A stretch of DNA of 64,000 bases from JBGAPH01 sp046349955 (GTDB lineage: Bacteria > Planctomycetota > Planctomycetia > Pirellulales > JBGAPH01): assembly GCA_046349955.1 (NCBI GenBank), contig JAXMBI010000010.1:146848-210847 (forward strand), written 5' to 3'. A model generated the notes under the pieces. That model did not search any database and was not told the DNA's origin. It saw only the letters and a program-made list of their open reading frames with translations. A program made the translations under genes and the position numbers. Below, piece after piece: positions 8,329-16,155 of the stretch (positions are counted from its first letter, which is position 1; each line of letters starts with the position of its first letter).

Positions 8329-8346
8329 GCGGTTTGCTCCGCTCAA

Positions 8347-8586
8347 TTACGGCGGGTCGTAGCCCTTCCCGCCCCAGGGGTGACAGCGGAGCAAGCGCCG
8401 CGTGCCGCGCCAAGCGCCGCGCACCGCGCCGTACTTCTGCACCGCGGCCACGAAGTACTTGCTGCACGAGGGCTCGAACCGGCAGCATTGCCCCAGCCAA
8501 GGGCTGATCAGCCACTGGTAACAGCGCACCAAGCCAATCAGCAGCGCGGCGGGTAGACCATGCAGGGTCTTCAAGACCGTCGTCAT
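8347..8586 (-). CDS. yidD: Membrane protein insertion efficiency factor YidD
   Basis: A 79-aa protein of the YidD family, which helps YidC-dependent insertion of inner-membrane proteins. The signature Y-Q-W-L-I-S-P-W-L-G, CRFEPSCSKYFVAAVQKYG and RLLRCHPWGGKGYDPP are all present, including the three conserved cysteines. The start at 8586 overlaps the rnpA stop (ATGA), the usual rnpA-yidD translational coupling. Confidence 0.93.
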   Translation of the reverse strand: MTTVLKTLHGLPAALLIGLVRCYQWLISPWLGQCCRFEPSCSKYFVAAVQKYGAVRGAWRGTRRLLRCHPWGGKGYDPP

Positions 8587-9005
8587 CGCCGGCCTCCCTG
8601 CAAACGCTTGGCGAGTTGCCGCGTCAGCCGGTCGAACGATTCGCGCAGCGCAGCGAGCGCCGGAGGCGCCGCGGCATTGGGCTGGACCACCCAATCGATG
8701 CTCGTCTGCCGCAGCCGCGCGTCGTGGCGAAACGCCTCGCGCAGCAGCCGCTTCCAGCGGTTCCGCACCACGGCGTTGCCGGCGCGGCGGCTGACCGCCA
8801 GTCCCAGCCGGCCAAGTCCCAGGTCGTTTTCGCAGGCTTGCACGCGCAACACGCCATCGCTGGCCGACCGACGCCGAGCATAGACGCGCTTGAATTCGGC
8901 CGGCCGCAGCAGGCGCATGGCCTTGGGAAAGCGCGAACTCGCCGACGCGGCGGCCGCGGGCTCACCAGCGGAGGTCGGCTCGCGGCTGCTGGGGGTTGCG
9001 CTCAT
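8583..9005 (-). CDS. rnpA: Ribonuclease P protein component
   Basis: The basic 140-aa RnpA subunit, which assists the RNase P RNA in 5-prime processing of tRNA precursors. The family core is RLGLAVSRRAGNAVVRNRWKR (the RNR motif region) with KRLLREAFR. The start is uncertain: ATG 9005 gives a 29-residue Ala/Ser-rich extension and overlaps the upstream J-domain gene by 44 bp, while ATG 8918 (MRLLRPAEFKRVY) gives a more typical 111-aa form. rpmH, normally just upstream of rnpA, is absent; the gene follows a J-domain protein instead. Confidence 0.92.
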   Translation of the reverse strand: MSATPSSREPTSAGEPAAAASASSRFPKAMRLLRPAEFKRVYARRRSASDGVLRVQACENDLGLGRLGLAVSRRAGNAVVRNRWKRLLREAFRHDARLRQTSIDWVVQPNAAAPPALAALRESFDRLTRQLAKRLQGGRR

Positions 9006-9921
9006 CGAAGCGGCGGATCAGATCTTGGCTCTCGGCGTCGAGCTGCTTGGGAAGCACCACTTGCACTTCCACGAACAGGTCGCCCGGCGGCCGGTTCTTG
9101 GCGCGGACCCCTTGCCCCTTCAGGCGGAGCTTGGAGCCGGTGGAAGAGCCGGGCGGCACCCGCACCGTAATCGTACCATGCGGCGTGGGGACGTCGATCT
9201 TGGCCCCCAGGGCCGCCTCCGCGACGGTGACGGGCGTCTTCACGTCCAGGTTGTCGCCACGCCGCTGGAAATAAGGGTGCGGGGCGACGTTCACCTTGAC
9301 CAACAAATCGGCCTCCCCCTGCGGTTCGCCTTGCCCCTTCAGGCGGATCTTCTTGCCGTCTTCGATGCCGGCCGGAATCCGCACCGCCACGGTCTCGTGC
9401 TTCCCGGAGGAGCGGGTGAGCTCGAGTTGCACCTCGCCGCCGGTGACGGCCGTTTGGAACGGGATTTCGATCTCGTACTGGGCCGGGGCCGGTCGCTCGG
9501 CCCGCGCTCCGCCCCCGCCCCCACGGCGGAACTGGCTGAAGAAGTCGGCGAACCCGCCGCCCCCCCCCATCTCGGCCCCTTCGAAGCCGGCGCCGCCGCC
9601 AAAGATCTGGCTGAAGTCGAAGTCTTGGTATTCGGGGCCCGGCTGCGGTCCCCGCCGGCCGCCGCGGGGGCCCCGCGGGCTGGGGCCCGCCTGCCCGGCT
9701 TGCTCGAAGGCCGAACCATAGCGGTCGTACATCTCGCGCTTCGAGGGATCGCTGAGCACCTCGAAGGCCCGCTGCACCTCCTGGAACTTCTGCTTGGCGT
9801 TCTTGTCGTCGGGGTGGAGGTCGGGGTGGTATTTCCGCGCGAGCTCGAAATAGGCTTTCTGGATGTCGCTCGCGCCGGCGTCGCGGTTGACTCCCAAAGT
9901 CTTGTAGTAGTCTTCGGCCAT
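8962..9921 (-). CDS. J-domain co-chaperone of the CbpA/DnaJ class II type
   Basis: A 319-aa protein. The J domain occupies residues 1-70 (YYKTLGVNRDA, with the catalytic HPD in KYHPDLHPDD). It is followed by a Gly-rich linker (about 75-140) and two beta-barrel substrate-binding domains (IPAGIEDGKKIRLKGQGEPQ; then VRVPPGSSTGSKLRLKGQG). The CxxCxGxG zinc finger of class I DnaJ is missing, so it is a class II/CbpA-like protein that stimulates a DnaK ATPase. It is probably the first gene of a run with rnpA and yidD. Confidence 0.92.
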   Translation of the reverse strand: MAEDYYKTLGVNRDAGASDIQKAYFELARKYHPDLHPDDKNAKQKFQEVQRAFEVLSDPSKREMYDRYGSAFEQAGQAGPSPRGPRGGRRGPQPGPEYQDFDFSQIFGGGAGFEGAEMGGGGGFADFFSQFRRGGGGGARAERPAPAQYEIEIPFQTAVTGGEVQLELTRSSGKHETVAVRIPAGIEDGKKIRLKGQGEPQGEADLLVKVNVAPHPYFQRRGDNLDVKTPVTVAEAALGAKIDVPTPHGTITVRVPPGSSTGSKLRLKGQGVRAKNRPPGDLFVEVQVVLPKQLDAESQDLIRRFDERNPQQPRADLRW

Positions 9922-9975
9922 GACGAATAACAGGCGTGCTCAGATCCGCGATCAACCAACGTGTACTGGCCTGGC

Positions 9976-10467
9976 TTACGAGAACGCGCCCGATTGCGGG
10001 TCGATGGCCAGGCCGTCGCAGAGCTTAGTGAGGGTTTCCATCACGATCAACAGCGCCGTGGGATCGAGCAGATCGTCGTCGGCGTCGTCGGGATCTCCCT
10101 CGGCCAGAATGTGTTCGAAGTGGAGCACGTCGAAGCGTGCGTCGCACCGCGCCAGCCGCTTGAGCCGCGCCTTCTCGGCCTCGGTCTTGGCCACCGGCTT
10201 GAGCTCGGCGATCATCTGCTCGACGAGCTCGTTCACCTCCTCGCCGTCGAGGTAGCTGACGTCGAGCGCGGCAAAGTCGTCGTGCGAGACCACGGTGAGC
10301 GAGCCGAACAGGCCGTCGTCTTCGCTCCGCTCGTTCGTGAGCTCATACCGCTTGCCCAGCCCCCGCAGCGCCTGGGCGACCTGCTCCTGGGTAGGGCGGC
10401 GCGAAGACTCGAACAGAATGAAATACGTTTCCCGCCAGTGGTAGTCGCTGTTCTCGAAGGTGGACAC
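9976..10467 (-). CDS. Conserved protein of unknown function
   Basis: A 163-aa acidic soluble protein starting with GTG (GAGGAG lies 10 nt upstream). It begins TFENSDYHWRETYFILF and ends with a very acidic region (AEGDPDDADDDLLDP) and a helix. No motif or family was recognised. It sits between the J-domain gene and a 77-aa protein on the same strand with short gaps, so it may belong to the same transcript as the proC-dnaJ-rnpA run. Confidence 0.6.
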   Translation of the reverse strand: MSTFENSDYHWRETYFILFESSRRPTQEQVAQALRGLGKRYELTNERSEDDGLFGSLTVVSHDDFAALDVSYLDGEEVNELVEQMIAELKPVAKTEAEKARLKRLARCDARFDVLHFEHILAEGDPDDADDDLLDPTALLIVMETLTKLCDGLAIDPQSGAFS

Positions 10468-10542
10468 CGGGCTGACACTCCTCTGGGGGGCGGCGGGACG
10501 CGCGTCGCGGCTCCGGCCCGCCTGGGCCGGCGACGGCGAGAG

Positions 10543-10776
10543 CTACCAATCTTCCTGACCTTCCGGCCCCAAGCCCCCCTGCCAGTTCTCGAGCGCCTCG
10601 AGCAGTTCGTCGCGCTCTTGCCGCTTGGCCCACACCACTTCGCCCTGCTCGAGCCGGACCTCGTACTGCCCTTCGCGCTCGCAATCGTCCTCCCCGCAGA
10701 AGTGCGGTACGGCGCTAATCCACATCACGCGGTAGAGCGGAACATGTTTGTCGTCGACCACGCAAAACACCGACAT
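10543..10776 (-). CDS. Small conserved protein of unknown function
   Basis: A 77-aa acidic protein, MSVFCVVDDKHVPLYRVMW at the start, with a HFCGEDDC motif (Cys-x4-Cys) near residue 26-32 and an acidic C-terminus. ATG 10776 is preferred over the in-frame ATG at 10800 because AGAGGG lies 9 nt upstream. The function is unknown; it lies 75 bp upstream of the 163-aa gene on the same strand. Confidence 0.5.
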   Translation of the reverse strand: MSVFCVVDDKHVPLYRVMWISAVPHFCGEDDCEREGQYEVRLEQGEVVWAKRQERDELLEALENWQGGLGPEGQEDW

Positions 10777-10860
10777 GGCGGCAACCCTCTCGCGACCCAA
10801 CTTGCTGCCTGCAAACCCGCGGCGAACGGGTCGCCCGGATTTGCGTTTCTGCCCTTATCT

Positions 10861-11691
10861 CTATGATACACCGGACAACTCGGCCGATCTGCGGGCGGCG
10901 GCCGCCACGGCCCCCATCAGCGCCCCGCGCACCCCGGCCTTTTCCAGCACGTCGAGCCCGGCGATCGTCGTGCCGGCAGGGCTCGTCACGCGGTCTTTGA
11001 GCACGGCCGGGTGCTCGCCGCCCGAGAGGACCATTTCGGCCGCTCCCCGCACGGTTTGGGCCGCCAGCGCGAGCGCCGTGGCCCGCGGCAGACCTGCCTG
11101 CACTCCGCCGTCGGCCAGGGCCTCGATGGCGAGGAACACGTAAGCCGGGCCGGAACCCGAAAGGCCGGTCACGGCGTCGAGCAGCTTCTCGTCGACCGGC
11201 CAGGCCCTGCCCACGGCCGAGAGTAGGTCGCCCAGCAGCCGGCCATCGGCCTCGGTGGCGCCGGGCCCCAGGCAATAGGCGCTCGCGCTCTGGCCCACCA
11301 GGCAGCAGGTGTTCGGCATCACGCGGGCGAGCCGCGGCGCGCCAGCCTTCGTCTGGCCAAGACCGGCCGCGATCGTCTTGAGCGGCACGCCGGCGGCGAT
11401 CGAGATGACGAGCGTGTCGGGGCCAATCCGCCCCGCGAGCGCCGCGAGTGCGGTGGACATTTGCTGGGGCTTGACCGCCAGGAACAGCACGTCGGCCTTC
11501 GCGTCAACGGCCTGGTTGTCGGCCGAGAGCGCAGCCTGGGGAGCGAAGCCGCGGAAGGCCTCGAGGGCCGCCGGTTCGGGATCGGCGGCCGCAAGTTGAC
11601 GCCCCTCGACGAGCCCCGCCCGCAAGAATCCCTGGGCGAGCGCCCGGGCCATTTGGCCCGCGCCGAGGAATCCGATGTGTGCCTGAAGCAT
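10861..11691 (-). CDS. proC: Pyrroline-5-carboxylate reductase
   Basis: A 276-aa enzyme that reduces pyrroline-5-carboxylate to proline with NAD(P)H. Features are the N-terminal Rossmann loop IGFLGAGQMARAL, FLAVKPQQM, ARVMPNTCCLVG, and the signature GLSGSGPAYVFLAIEALADG followed by VTSPAGTTIAGL. The length is normal. It appears to lead a minus-strand group with the two small proteins and the J-domain gene. About 530 bp of non-coding DNA lies upstream. Confidence 0.95.
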   Translation of the reverse strand: MLQAHIGFLGAGQMARALAQGFLRAGLVEGRQLAAADPEPAALEAFRGFAPQAALSADNQAVDAKADVLFLAVKPQQMSTALAALAGRIGPDTLVISIAAGVPLKTIAAGLGQTKAGAPRLARVMPNTCCLVGQSASAYCLGPGATEADGRLLGDLLSAVGRAWPVDEKLLDAVTGLSGSGPAYVFLAIEALADGGVQAGLPRATALALAAQTVRGAAEMVLSGGEHPAVLKDRVTSPAGTTIAGLDVLEKAGVRGALMGAVAAAARRSAELSGVS

Positions 11692-12222
11692 GGAGCGGGC
11701 CGCGAACCGGAGCGGAGTGCGAAACGTAGGGGACGCTGCCGTATGCTACGTCAAAACGCCCGGTCCGGCAACGGACTTAGGGCCGCCTGGGCCCGTCGCC
11801 AGGGGCTGTTCCGGCCGCGGAGATGCAGTTCATGCAATCCTCACACGTGCGCGGGTGTAAGCCGCAGGCAAGCTTGCGCGTCTGCAGAAGCGGGCCGCGC
11901 TCTTCGAAGCAGAGAACCGTCGCAGCCAAATGGAGAGCGTGCTCTTGCACTCGCCTGGAGGAGCGGTGGTGGAGGACTTTTCAGTTGCATCGGATCAGTG
12001 AGCTAGTGCCGCGTCACCGCCTTGGTTTTCGGGTGCGCCACACTGGCCCGCAGCGCATGCAAGGGACGAGAGGGCCCCGATGGCGCGTGGCGCGCTGGCC
12101 GAAATTGCTGTCCGGTCCGTGCGGGGGTCCCCGGGCGTGTGGTCCCTTGCTCGCGCTCTCGCGCTGCGGGCTAGTAATCGATCGGGCAACCCGAACTCCT
12201 AGCTGTGACGCTGCACTTGCAG
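11692..12222. other. Long non-coding gap with a large inverted repeat
   Basis: About 530 bp between proC (whose start is on its left) and the stop of the MerR-like regulator, which lies on its right; both are minus strand. No supported gene in either strand. The right third holds the inverted repeat at 12042-12175 listed separately. The left part has no obvious structure. Confidence 0.5.
12042..12175. repeat. Large nested inverted repeat, possible structured RNA
   Basis: The outer arms 12042-12056 and 12161-12175 pair over 15 bp (one G-U), with 11 perfect GC-rich pairs (GCCCGCAGCGC / GCGCTGCGGGC). A second 9-bp stem, GCAAGGGAC (12059-12067) with GTCCCTTGC (12142-12150), lies inside after an asymmetric internal loop of 2 and 10 nt. 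The 74-nt interior is also GC-rich with smaller hairpins. The pattern resembles a rod-like RNA or a long terminator/attenuator. It does not show the conserved sequences of RNase P RNA, tmRNA or SRP RNA. Confidence 0.45.
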
Positions 12223-13110
12223 TTACTTAGCGAGGTCGGGTTTCGCCGGCTCCGACCGAAGCGCCTGCACAAACCCCACCAAATGCCGCAGTTGATCCCC
12301 ATACGCGGCATACTGCATCCGCGAGCGCACCTCCGGCGCGAGCGCATAGCCGCCGACGACCACCGGCACGCCGCGCTCCATGGCCGCAGCCTGAATCGCC
12401 GCGTAGTCGGCCAGGAACTGGGGCTCGTCAGGAAGGTGCGAGACGCTGAGCCAGAGCAACTGGGGCTTTTCGGCCTCGAGGGCGGCTAGCCAGGTATCGC
12501 GCGGCAAAGACGTGCCCAGCGATTGGGCGGCCCAGCCGAGATCGCGCAGCACGAGCTCCACCATCGCGGTGGGAAGCTGGTAGTGGTCTCCGCTCAGCGT
12601 GCCCCCCAACGCCCGCGGAGCTGCGGGGCCGGCCGCAGGCAGCATCGCGCGCAGCCGGTGCAGCAGTCGCAGGGCGATCTCGCAGCCGCGGCGTTCTTCA
12701 TACACTTGGGCCTCGCCGCACTCCCAAGCTTGGCCGATCTGCACAAACGCCGCCGCGATCACGCGATCGAAGATCTCGGCCAGGCGATGCTTGGCCAGAA
12801 ACAGATCGAGCACGATCCGCTGGCACTGCTCTTCATCGCCGGCCAACAGCGCCGCGGCCAATTGCCCCGCCGCGCGATCGATGACAAAGGCCCCCTGGCC
12901 GGTCGCCGAGGGGAGCCCCAGCAACTCGGGCCGCACCAGGGGCTGCCCCGTCTGCCGCAAGAATTCGAGCACCTGGTCGACCGCCAGCCGCCGATGTCCC
13001 CCCGCGGTGCGGACCACAGGCAGCGTCCCCTTATCGCACCAGCGCTTGAGCGACGACTCGCTTGCCCCAATGGCAAGGGCTACCTGGCGGGGGGTGAGCA
13101 AAGTGGCCAT
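12223..13110 (-). CDS. MerR-type HTH regulator with B12-binding-like C-terminus
   Basis: A 295-aa protein. Residues 4-42 form a MerR/excisionase-type winged HTH (LTPRQVALAIGASESSLKRW, then RTAGGHRRL). A helical middle domain (about 80-160) and a Rossmann-like B12-binding domain (about 165-290) follow, as in CarH/LitR light-responsive repressors. Key ligand positions differ: GDHYQLP replaces the usual GDxHxxG, putting Tyr where the axial His belongs, and the helical-bundle EEH motif reads EER. It may therefore bind no cobalamin, or bind it differently. It is divergent from a fasciclin gene and probably controls it and/or itself. Confidence 0.75.
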   Translation of the reverse strand: MATLLTPRQVALAIGASESSLKRWCDKGTLPVVRTAGGHRRLAVDQVLEFLRQTGQPLVRPELLGLPSATGQGAFVIDRAAGQLAAALLAGDEEQCQRIVLDLFLAKHRLAEIFDRVIAAAFVQIGQAWECGEAQVYEERRGCEIALRLLHRLRAMLPAAGPAAPRALGGTLSGDHYQLPTAMVELVLRDLGWAAQSLGTSLPRDTWLAALEAEKPQLLWLSVSHLPDEPQFLADYAAIQAAAMERGVPVVVGGYALAPEVRSRMQYAAYGDQLRHLVGFVQALRSEPAKPDLAK

Positions 13111-13139
13111 GTCGAGAACTCGCGTGAACGATTTGATCG

Positions 13140-13169
13140 ATTATAGACACCCCATGAATGAGACCGCAA
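13140..13169 (-). promoter_or_regulatory. Promoter for the MerR-like gene
   Basis: On the minus strand: TTGCGG (13169-13164), 18-bp spacer, perfect TATAAT (13145-13140). The start would be near 13133, a leader of about 22 nt. Confidence 0.5.
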
Positions 13170-13221
13170 CGGCTACGCGAATGCAAAAGTCGAATCTCTT
13201 TGGTTTTTCTCTGCCAGACCA

Positions 13222-13249
13222 TTGACGACCCGCGCGAGCCACCTATAAA
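13222..13249 (+). promoter_or_regulatory. Promoter for the fasciclin gene
   Basis: TTGACG (13222-13227), 16-bp spacer, TATAAA (13244-13249). Transcription would start near 13256, with a leader of about 95 nt. Its position about 50 bp from the divergent regulator promoter suits shared control. Confidence 0.55.
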
Positions 13250-13351
13250 CTCATGGTCGATTTGAACGAATTTCGACCACTCGCTGAGGGCCGGCGTCCG
13301 GCCCCTCCAATTCCCTCCAAAAGCGCCCCGTTGGGCGCAAAGGAACGAACG

Positions 13352-13873
13352 ATGAGCGCGTGGAACAAGCGGATCGCAGTGATGGCCCTGGCCTCGATCG
13401 CGGTTGGATTGCTGGGTCTGCCGGCCGGCTGGGCCAAGGCCCCGGAAAAGAAGCCCGACATCGTCGACACCGCAGTGAAGGCCAAGTCCTTCAAGACGCT
13501 GGTCGCGGCCGTCGAGGCCGCCGGGCTGGTCGAAACCCTCAAGGGCAAGGGCCCCTTTACCGTCTTCGCCCCGACCGACGAGGCGTTCGCCAAGCTGCCG
13601 GAAGGCACGATCGAAAAGCTGCTGAAGGACAAAGAGAAACTGACCGCAATCCTCACCTACCACGTCGTGCCCGGCGCCGTGCTCGCCAAGGACGTCGTCA
13701 AGCTCGAAGAAGCGGAGACGGTGCAGGGGGGCAAGGTGAAGATCAAGGTCGAGGAGGACGAGGTCTTCATCAACGGGGCGAAGGTGGTGAAGGCCGACAT
13801 CGCTTGCTCCAACGGCGTGATTCACGTGATCGACTCCGTGCTCCTGCCTCCGGAGAAGGCCGCCAAGAAGTAG
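13352..13873 (+). CDS. Secreted fasciclin (FAS1) domain protein
   Basis: A 173-aa protein: signal peptide (residues 1-28, ending GWAKA) plus one FAS1 domain with the two signature blocks, GPFTVFAPTDEAFAKLP (H1) and ACSNGVIHVIDSVLLPP (H2), and the YH motif in ILTYHVVPG. FAS1 domains mediate adhesion or ligand binding outside the cell. The start is taken at the ATG at 13352, which follows AAAGGAA and gives a clean signal peptide; the frame is open further upstream. A strong hairpin follows the stop. Confidence 0.9.
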   Translation: MSAWNKRIAVMALASIAVGLLGLPAGWAKAPEKKPDIVDTAVKAKSFKTLVAAVEAAGLVETLKGKGPFTVFAPTDEAFAKLPEGTIEKLLKDKEKLTAILTYHVVPGAVLAKDVVKLEEAETVQGGKVKIKVEEDEVFINGAKVVKADIACSNGVIHVIDSVLLPPEKAAKK

Positions 13874-13898
13874 CTGTTGTTGTGAGGATCCATTGCAC

Positions 13899-13932
13899 GG
13901 TTGGAGGCGAGACGCGCGGCTCGCCTCCAACC
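13899..13932 (+). terminator. Hairpin after the fasciclin gene
   Basis: A perfect 13-bp stem, GGTTGGAGGCGAG with CTCGCCTCCAACC, and an 8-nt loop, 26 bp after the stop codon. There is no T-run behind it, so it may be a Rho-aided terminator or an mRNA 3-prime end stabiliser. Confidence 0.6.
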
Positions 13933-14031
13933 ACGCTTGGGGGGCGCCAAGAATCGGCATTGGATGGTTCGCAGGGGGCTGGAGCAGGCCGCGTGGCCCG
14001 CCCGACAAAGACCTAATCGAGGAGCAACCCC

Positions 14032-15009
14032 ATGACCGCGATCCGCCGGCCTGCCCAGGGCCGCCCCGCCCGCCAACCGTCGGCCGCCGTGCGTTCGCCC
14101 GTGAACCACGAAATGCGGTTGCGTGCGGCCGCGCTCGTGGCCCTGGAAATTGAGTACATCGCCAGCCCCGAATTCGGCGATGCCCAACGAGTTGTCGAGA
14201 TCGAGGCCGACCGCGGCTTGCCGGCCGACTTCGCCTTGCGAGAGTCGGATGCAGGCCTGCGCAAGGCCCGCAAGAATCTGCCTCCCTACTTAGCCAGCCT
14301 CTTCACCACGCGGTTGCTGCCGGCCGACGAAGAGCGGCGGCTGTTTCGCCGCATGAACTACGCCAAGTTCAAGGCCGACCAACTGCGTCAGGAGCTCAAC
14401 CCGCGCCGAGCGCGGCGGGCGGTCGTCGAGGAGATCGAGGCGCTCGTCGACGAGGCTGAGCAAATCCGCGGGCTGCTGATCCGGGCCAATCTTCGGCTGG
14501 TCGTGTCGATCGCCAAGCGATTTGTCGACTCCTCGAACACCTTCTACGAGCTGGTGAGCGACGGCAATATCTCGCTGATCCGCGCCGTCGAGAAGTTCGA
14601 CTACTACCTCGGCAACCGCTTCAGCACGTACGCCACCTATGCCGTCCGCCGCAACTTCTTCCGCACGGTCATCAAACGCCGCGAGGACCGGCAGCGCTGC
14701 CCTCTGGCCGACGAAGAACTGCTCGCCACGGCTGCACCGGTCGACGATCCCGAGACCTTGGGCGAAAAGCAGGTGCTCGACCTCCGCCACCGCCTGGCCG
14801 GCCTGCTCCACCGCCTGAACGACCGCGAGCGGAGCGTGGTGCAGGCCCGCTTCGGCTTCGGCGGCGACGGCCGCCTGAAGACGTTCCAGCAGCTCGGCGA
14901 CGAGTTCGGCGTCTGCAAAGAGCGGGTTCGGCAGATTCAGGTGCGGGCGATGGAAAAGCTGCGCCTGCTGGCGGAAGAAGCCCACTTGGACACATTCGGG
15001 GACGACTGA
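14032..15009 (+). CDS. Sigma-70 family RNA polymerase sigma factor (group 2/3-like)
   Basis: A 325-aa protein. Region 2 is clear (RLVVSIAKRFVDSSNTFYEL, DGNISLIRAVEKFDY, RFSTYATYAVRRNFFRTV), as is region 4 with its HTH (FQQLGDEFGVCKERVRQIQV, AMEKLRLL). Region 2.4/3.0 has Tyr-Ala-Val in place of the usual Trp-Ile-Arg, and region 3 is short, so it is an alternative factor, not RpoD. The N-terminal 90 residues are not the acidic region 1.1. No anti-sigma gene is adjacent. It follows the fasciclin gene and its hairpin, and precedes an SDR gene by 6 bp. Confidence 0.85.
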   Translation: MTAIRRPAQGRPARQPSAAVRSPVNHEMRLRAAALVALEIEYIASPEFGDAQRVVEIEADRGLPADFALRESDAGLRKARKNLPPYLASLFTTRLLPADEERRLFRRMNYAKFKADQLRQELNPRRARRAVVEEIEALVDEAEQIRGLLIRANLRLVVSIAKRFVDSSNTFYELVSDGNISLIRAVEKFDYYLGNRFSTYATYAVRRNFFRTVIKRREDRQRCPLADEELLATAAPVDDPETLGEKQVLDLRHRLAGLLHRLNDRERSVVQARFGFGGDGRLKTFQQLGDEFGVCKERVRQIQVRAMEKLRLLAEEAHLDTFGDD

Positions 15010-15015
15010 GCTGCC

Positions 15016-15777
15016 ATGGACGCAAACCCCGCGCAGGCGCCAGCATACTTGGTGTTCGGCGCCACCGGCGGCATTGGAGGCTGCCTGGCGCGGCGACTTT
15101 CGGCAGGCGGCGGGCGATTGTTTCTCTCGGCCCAGAACAGCGAACGGCTCGAATCCCTGGCTCGCGAGTTGCGCTGTCCGTTCCATGCGGCCGACGTGCG
15201 CGATTCGGATGCCGTGAACGCGGCTTTCGCCATGGCTGCCAAAAGCCTGGGGCCCTTGGACGGAGTGGCCCATTGCGTGGGCTCGATTCTCCTCCGACCG
15301 GCGCACGCCACGAGCGACGCCCAGTGGGCCGACACTCTGGCGCTGAATCTGACTTCCGCCTTCCGCGTCCTGCGCGCGGCCGTCGGCGCCTTGCGCTCTC
15401 CTGGGGGCTCGGTGGTGCTCGTTTCGAGCGCCGCGGCCGAAGTCGGGCTGCCCAACCACGAGGCGATCGCGGCGGCGAAAGCCGGCGTGATCGGGCTCGG
15501 GCGCTCGGCCGCGGCCACCTACGCTCCCCGCGGGATTCGCGTCAACGTGGTGTCTCCCGGGCTTACCCAAACCACTCTGGTGGCGCCTCTGCTCGAGAAT
15601 GAGCTGTCGGCCAAAGCCTCATTAGCCATGCACCCGCTGGGCCGATTGGGAGAACCCGCGGACGTTGCGGCGGCCATCGCCTGGTTGTTGGATCCCGAGC
15701 AGAGTTGGGTCACAGGACAAGTGCTGGGGGTCGACGGCGGGCTGGCTACCCTGCGCGGCCGGTCCGCAGTGCGGTAG
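15016..15777 (+). CDS. SDR-family protein lacking the catalytic tyrosine
   Basis: A 253-aa Rossmann protein of the short-chain dehydrogenase family: GATGGIGG near residues 15-22, a VLVSS strand, RGIRVNVVSPGLTQT, and a C-terminal VTGQVLGVDGG. The YxxxK motif reads IAAAK (in NHEAIAAAKAGV), so the catalytic Tyr is Ile while the Lys remains. Such variants form a recognisable SDR subgroup and may catalyse differently or act non-catalytically. It lies 6 bp after the sigma factor and so is probably cotranscribed. Confidence 0.8.
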   Translation: MDANPAQAPAYLVFGATGGIGGCLARRLSAGGGRLFLSAQNSERLESLARELRCPFHAADVRDSDAVNAAFAMAAKSLGPLDGVAHCVGSILLRPAHATSDAQWADTLALNLTSAFRVLRAAVGALRSPGGSVVLVSSAAAEVGLPNHEAIAAAKAGVIGLGRSAAATYAPRGIRVNVVSPGLTQTTLVAPLLENELSAKASLAMHPLGRLGEPADVAAAIAWLLDPEQSWVTGQVLGVDGGLATLRGRSAVR

Positions 15778-15843
15778 AATGAAGCGGAGCCACAGGCGAG
15801 CGCCGGTGGCCGGATTTTCGCCTCCCCTCCTCCTGATGTTCGC

Positions 15844-16155
15844 ATGACCGCATCCCTCGATTCGATGCACCACGTGGCCATTTCGGTCGACGACATTGCC
15901 AAGGCCGTCGACTGGTACACGAAGACGTTCCGCTGTGAAATCGCCTACCAGGATCCGACCTGGGCGCTGCTCAAGTTCGCCAACCTGAGTATGGCGCTCG
16001 TGATTCCCGCTCAGCACCCGCCGCACGTGGCCTTCAGCAGCCCGCGGGCGGAAGAGTTTGGCGAGCTGCGCCCCCACCGCGACGGCACGCGCAGCGTCTA
16101 CATCGCCGATCCGGCGGGCAACGCCGTGGAGATCATGGACGAGTCGAGCCTGTGA
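15844..16155 (+). CDS. VOC/glyoxalase-like single-domain protein
   Basis: A 103-aa vicinal-oxygen-chelate fold protein: MHHVAISVDDIAKAVDWYTKT at the start and IADPAGNAVEIMD at the end, with a His at position 10 and Glu near 97 as possible metal ligands. Its length is that of one VOC domain, so it probably works as a dimer. The substrate is unknown. Its stop overlaps the GTG start of the next gene (GTGA), indicating translational coupling. Confidence 0.8.
   Translation: MTASLDSMHHVAISVDDIAKAVDWYTKTFRCEIAYQDPTWALLKFANLSMALVIPAQHPPHVAFSSPRAEEFGELRPHRDGTRSVYIADPAGNAVEIMDESSL

Noticed and set aside
11692..12222. Search for RNase P RNA, tmRNA, SRP RNA or tRNA in the large gap
   Set aside because: None of their conserved sequence stretches could be found by eye on either strand; only the unassigned inverted repeat is reported.
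14290..15570. Minus-strand 426-codon frame
   Set aside because: It overlaps the sigma factor and SDR genes in antisense and has shadow-type composition.
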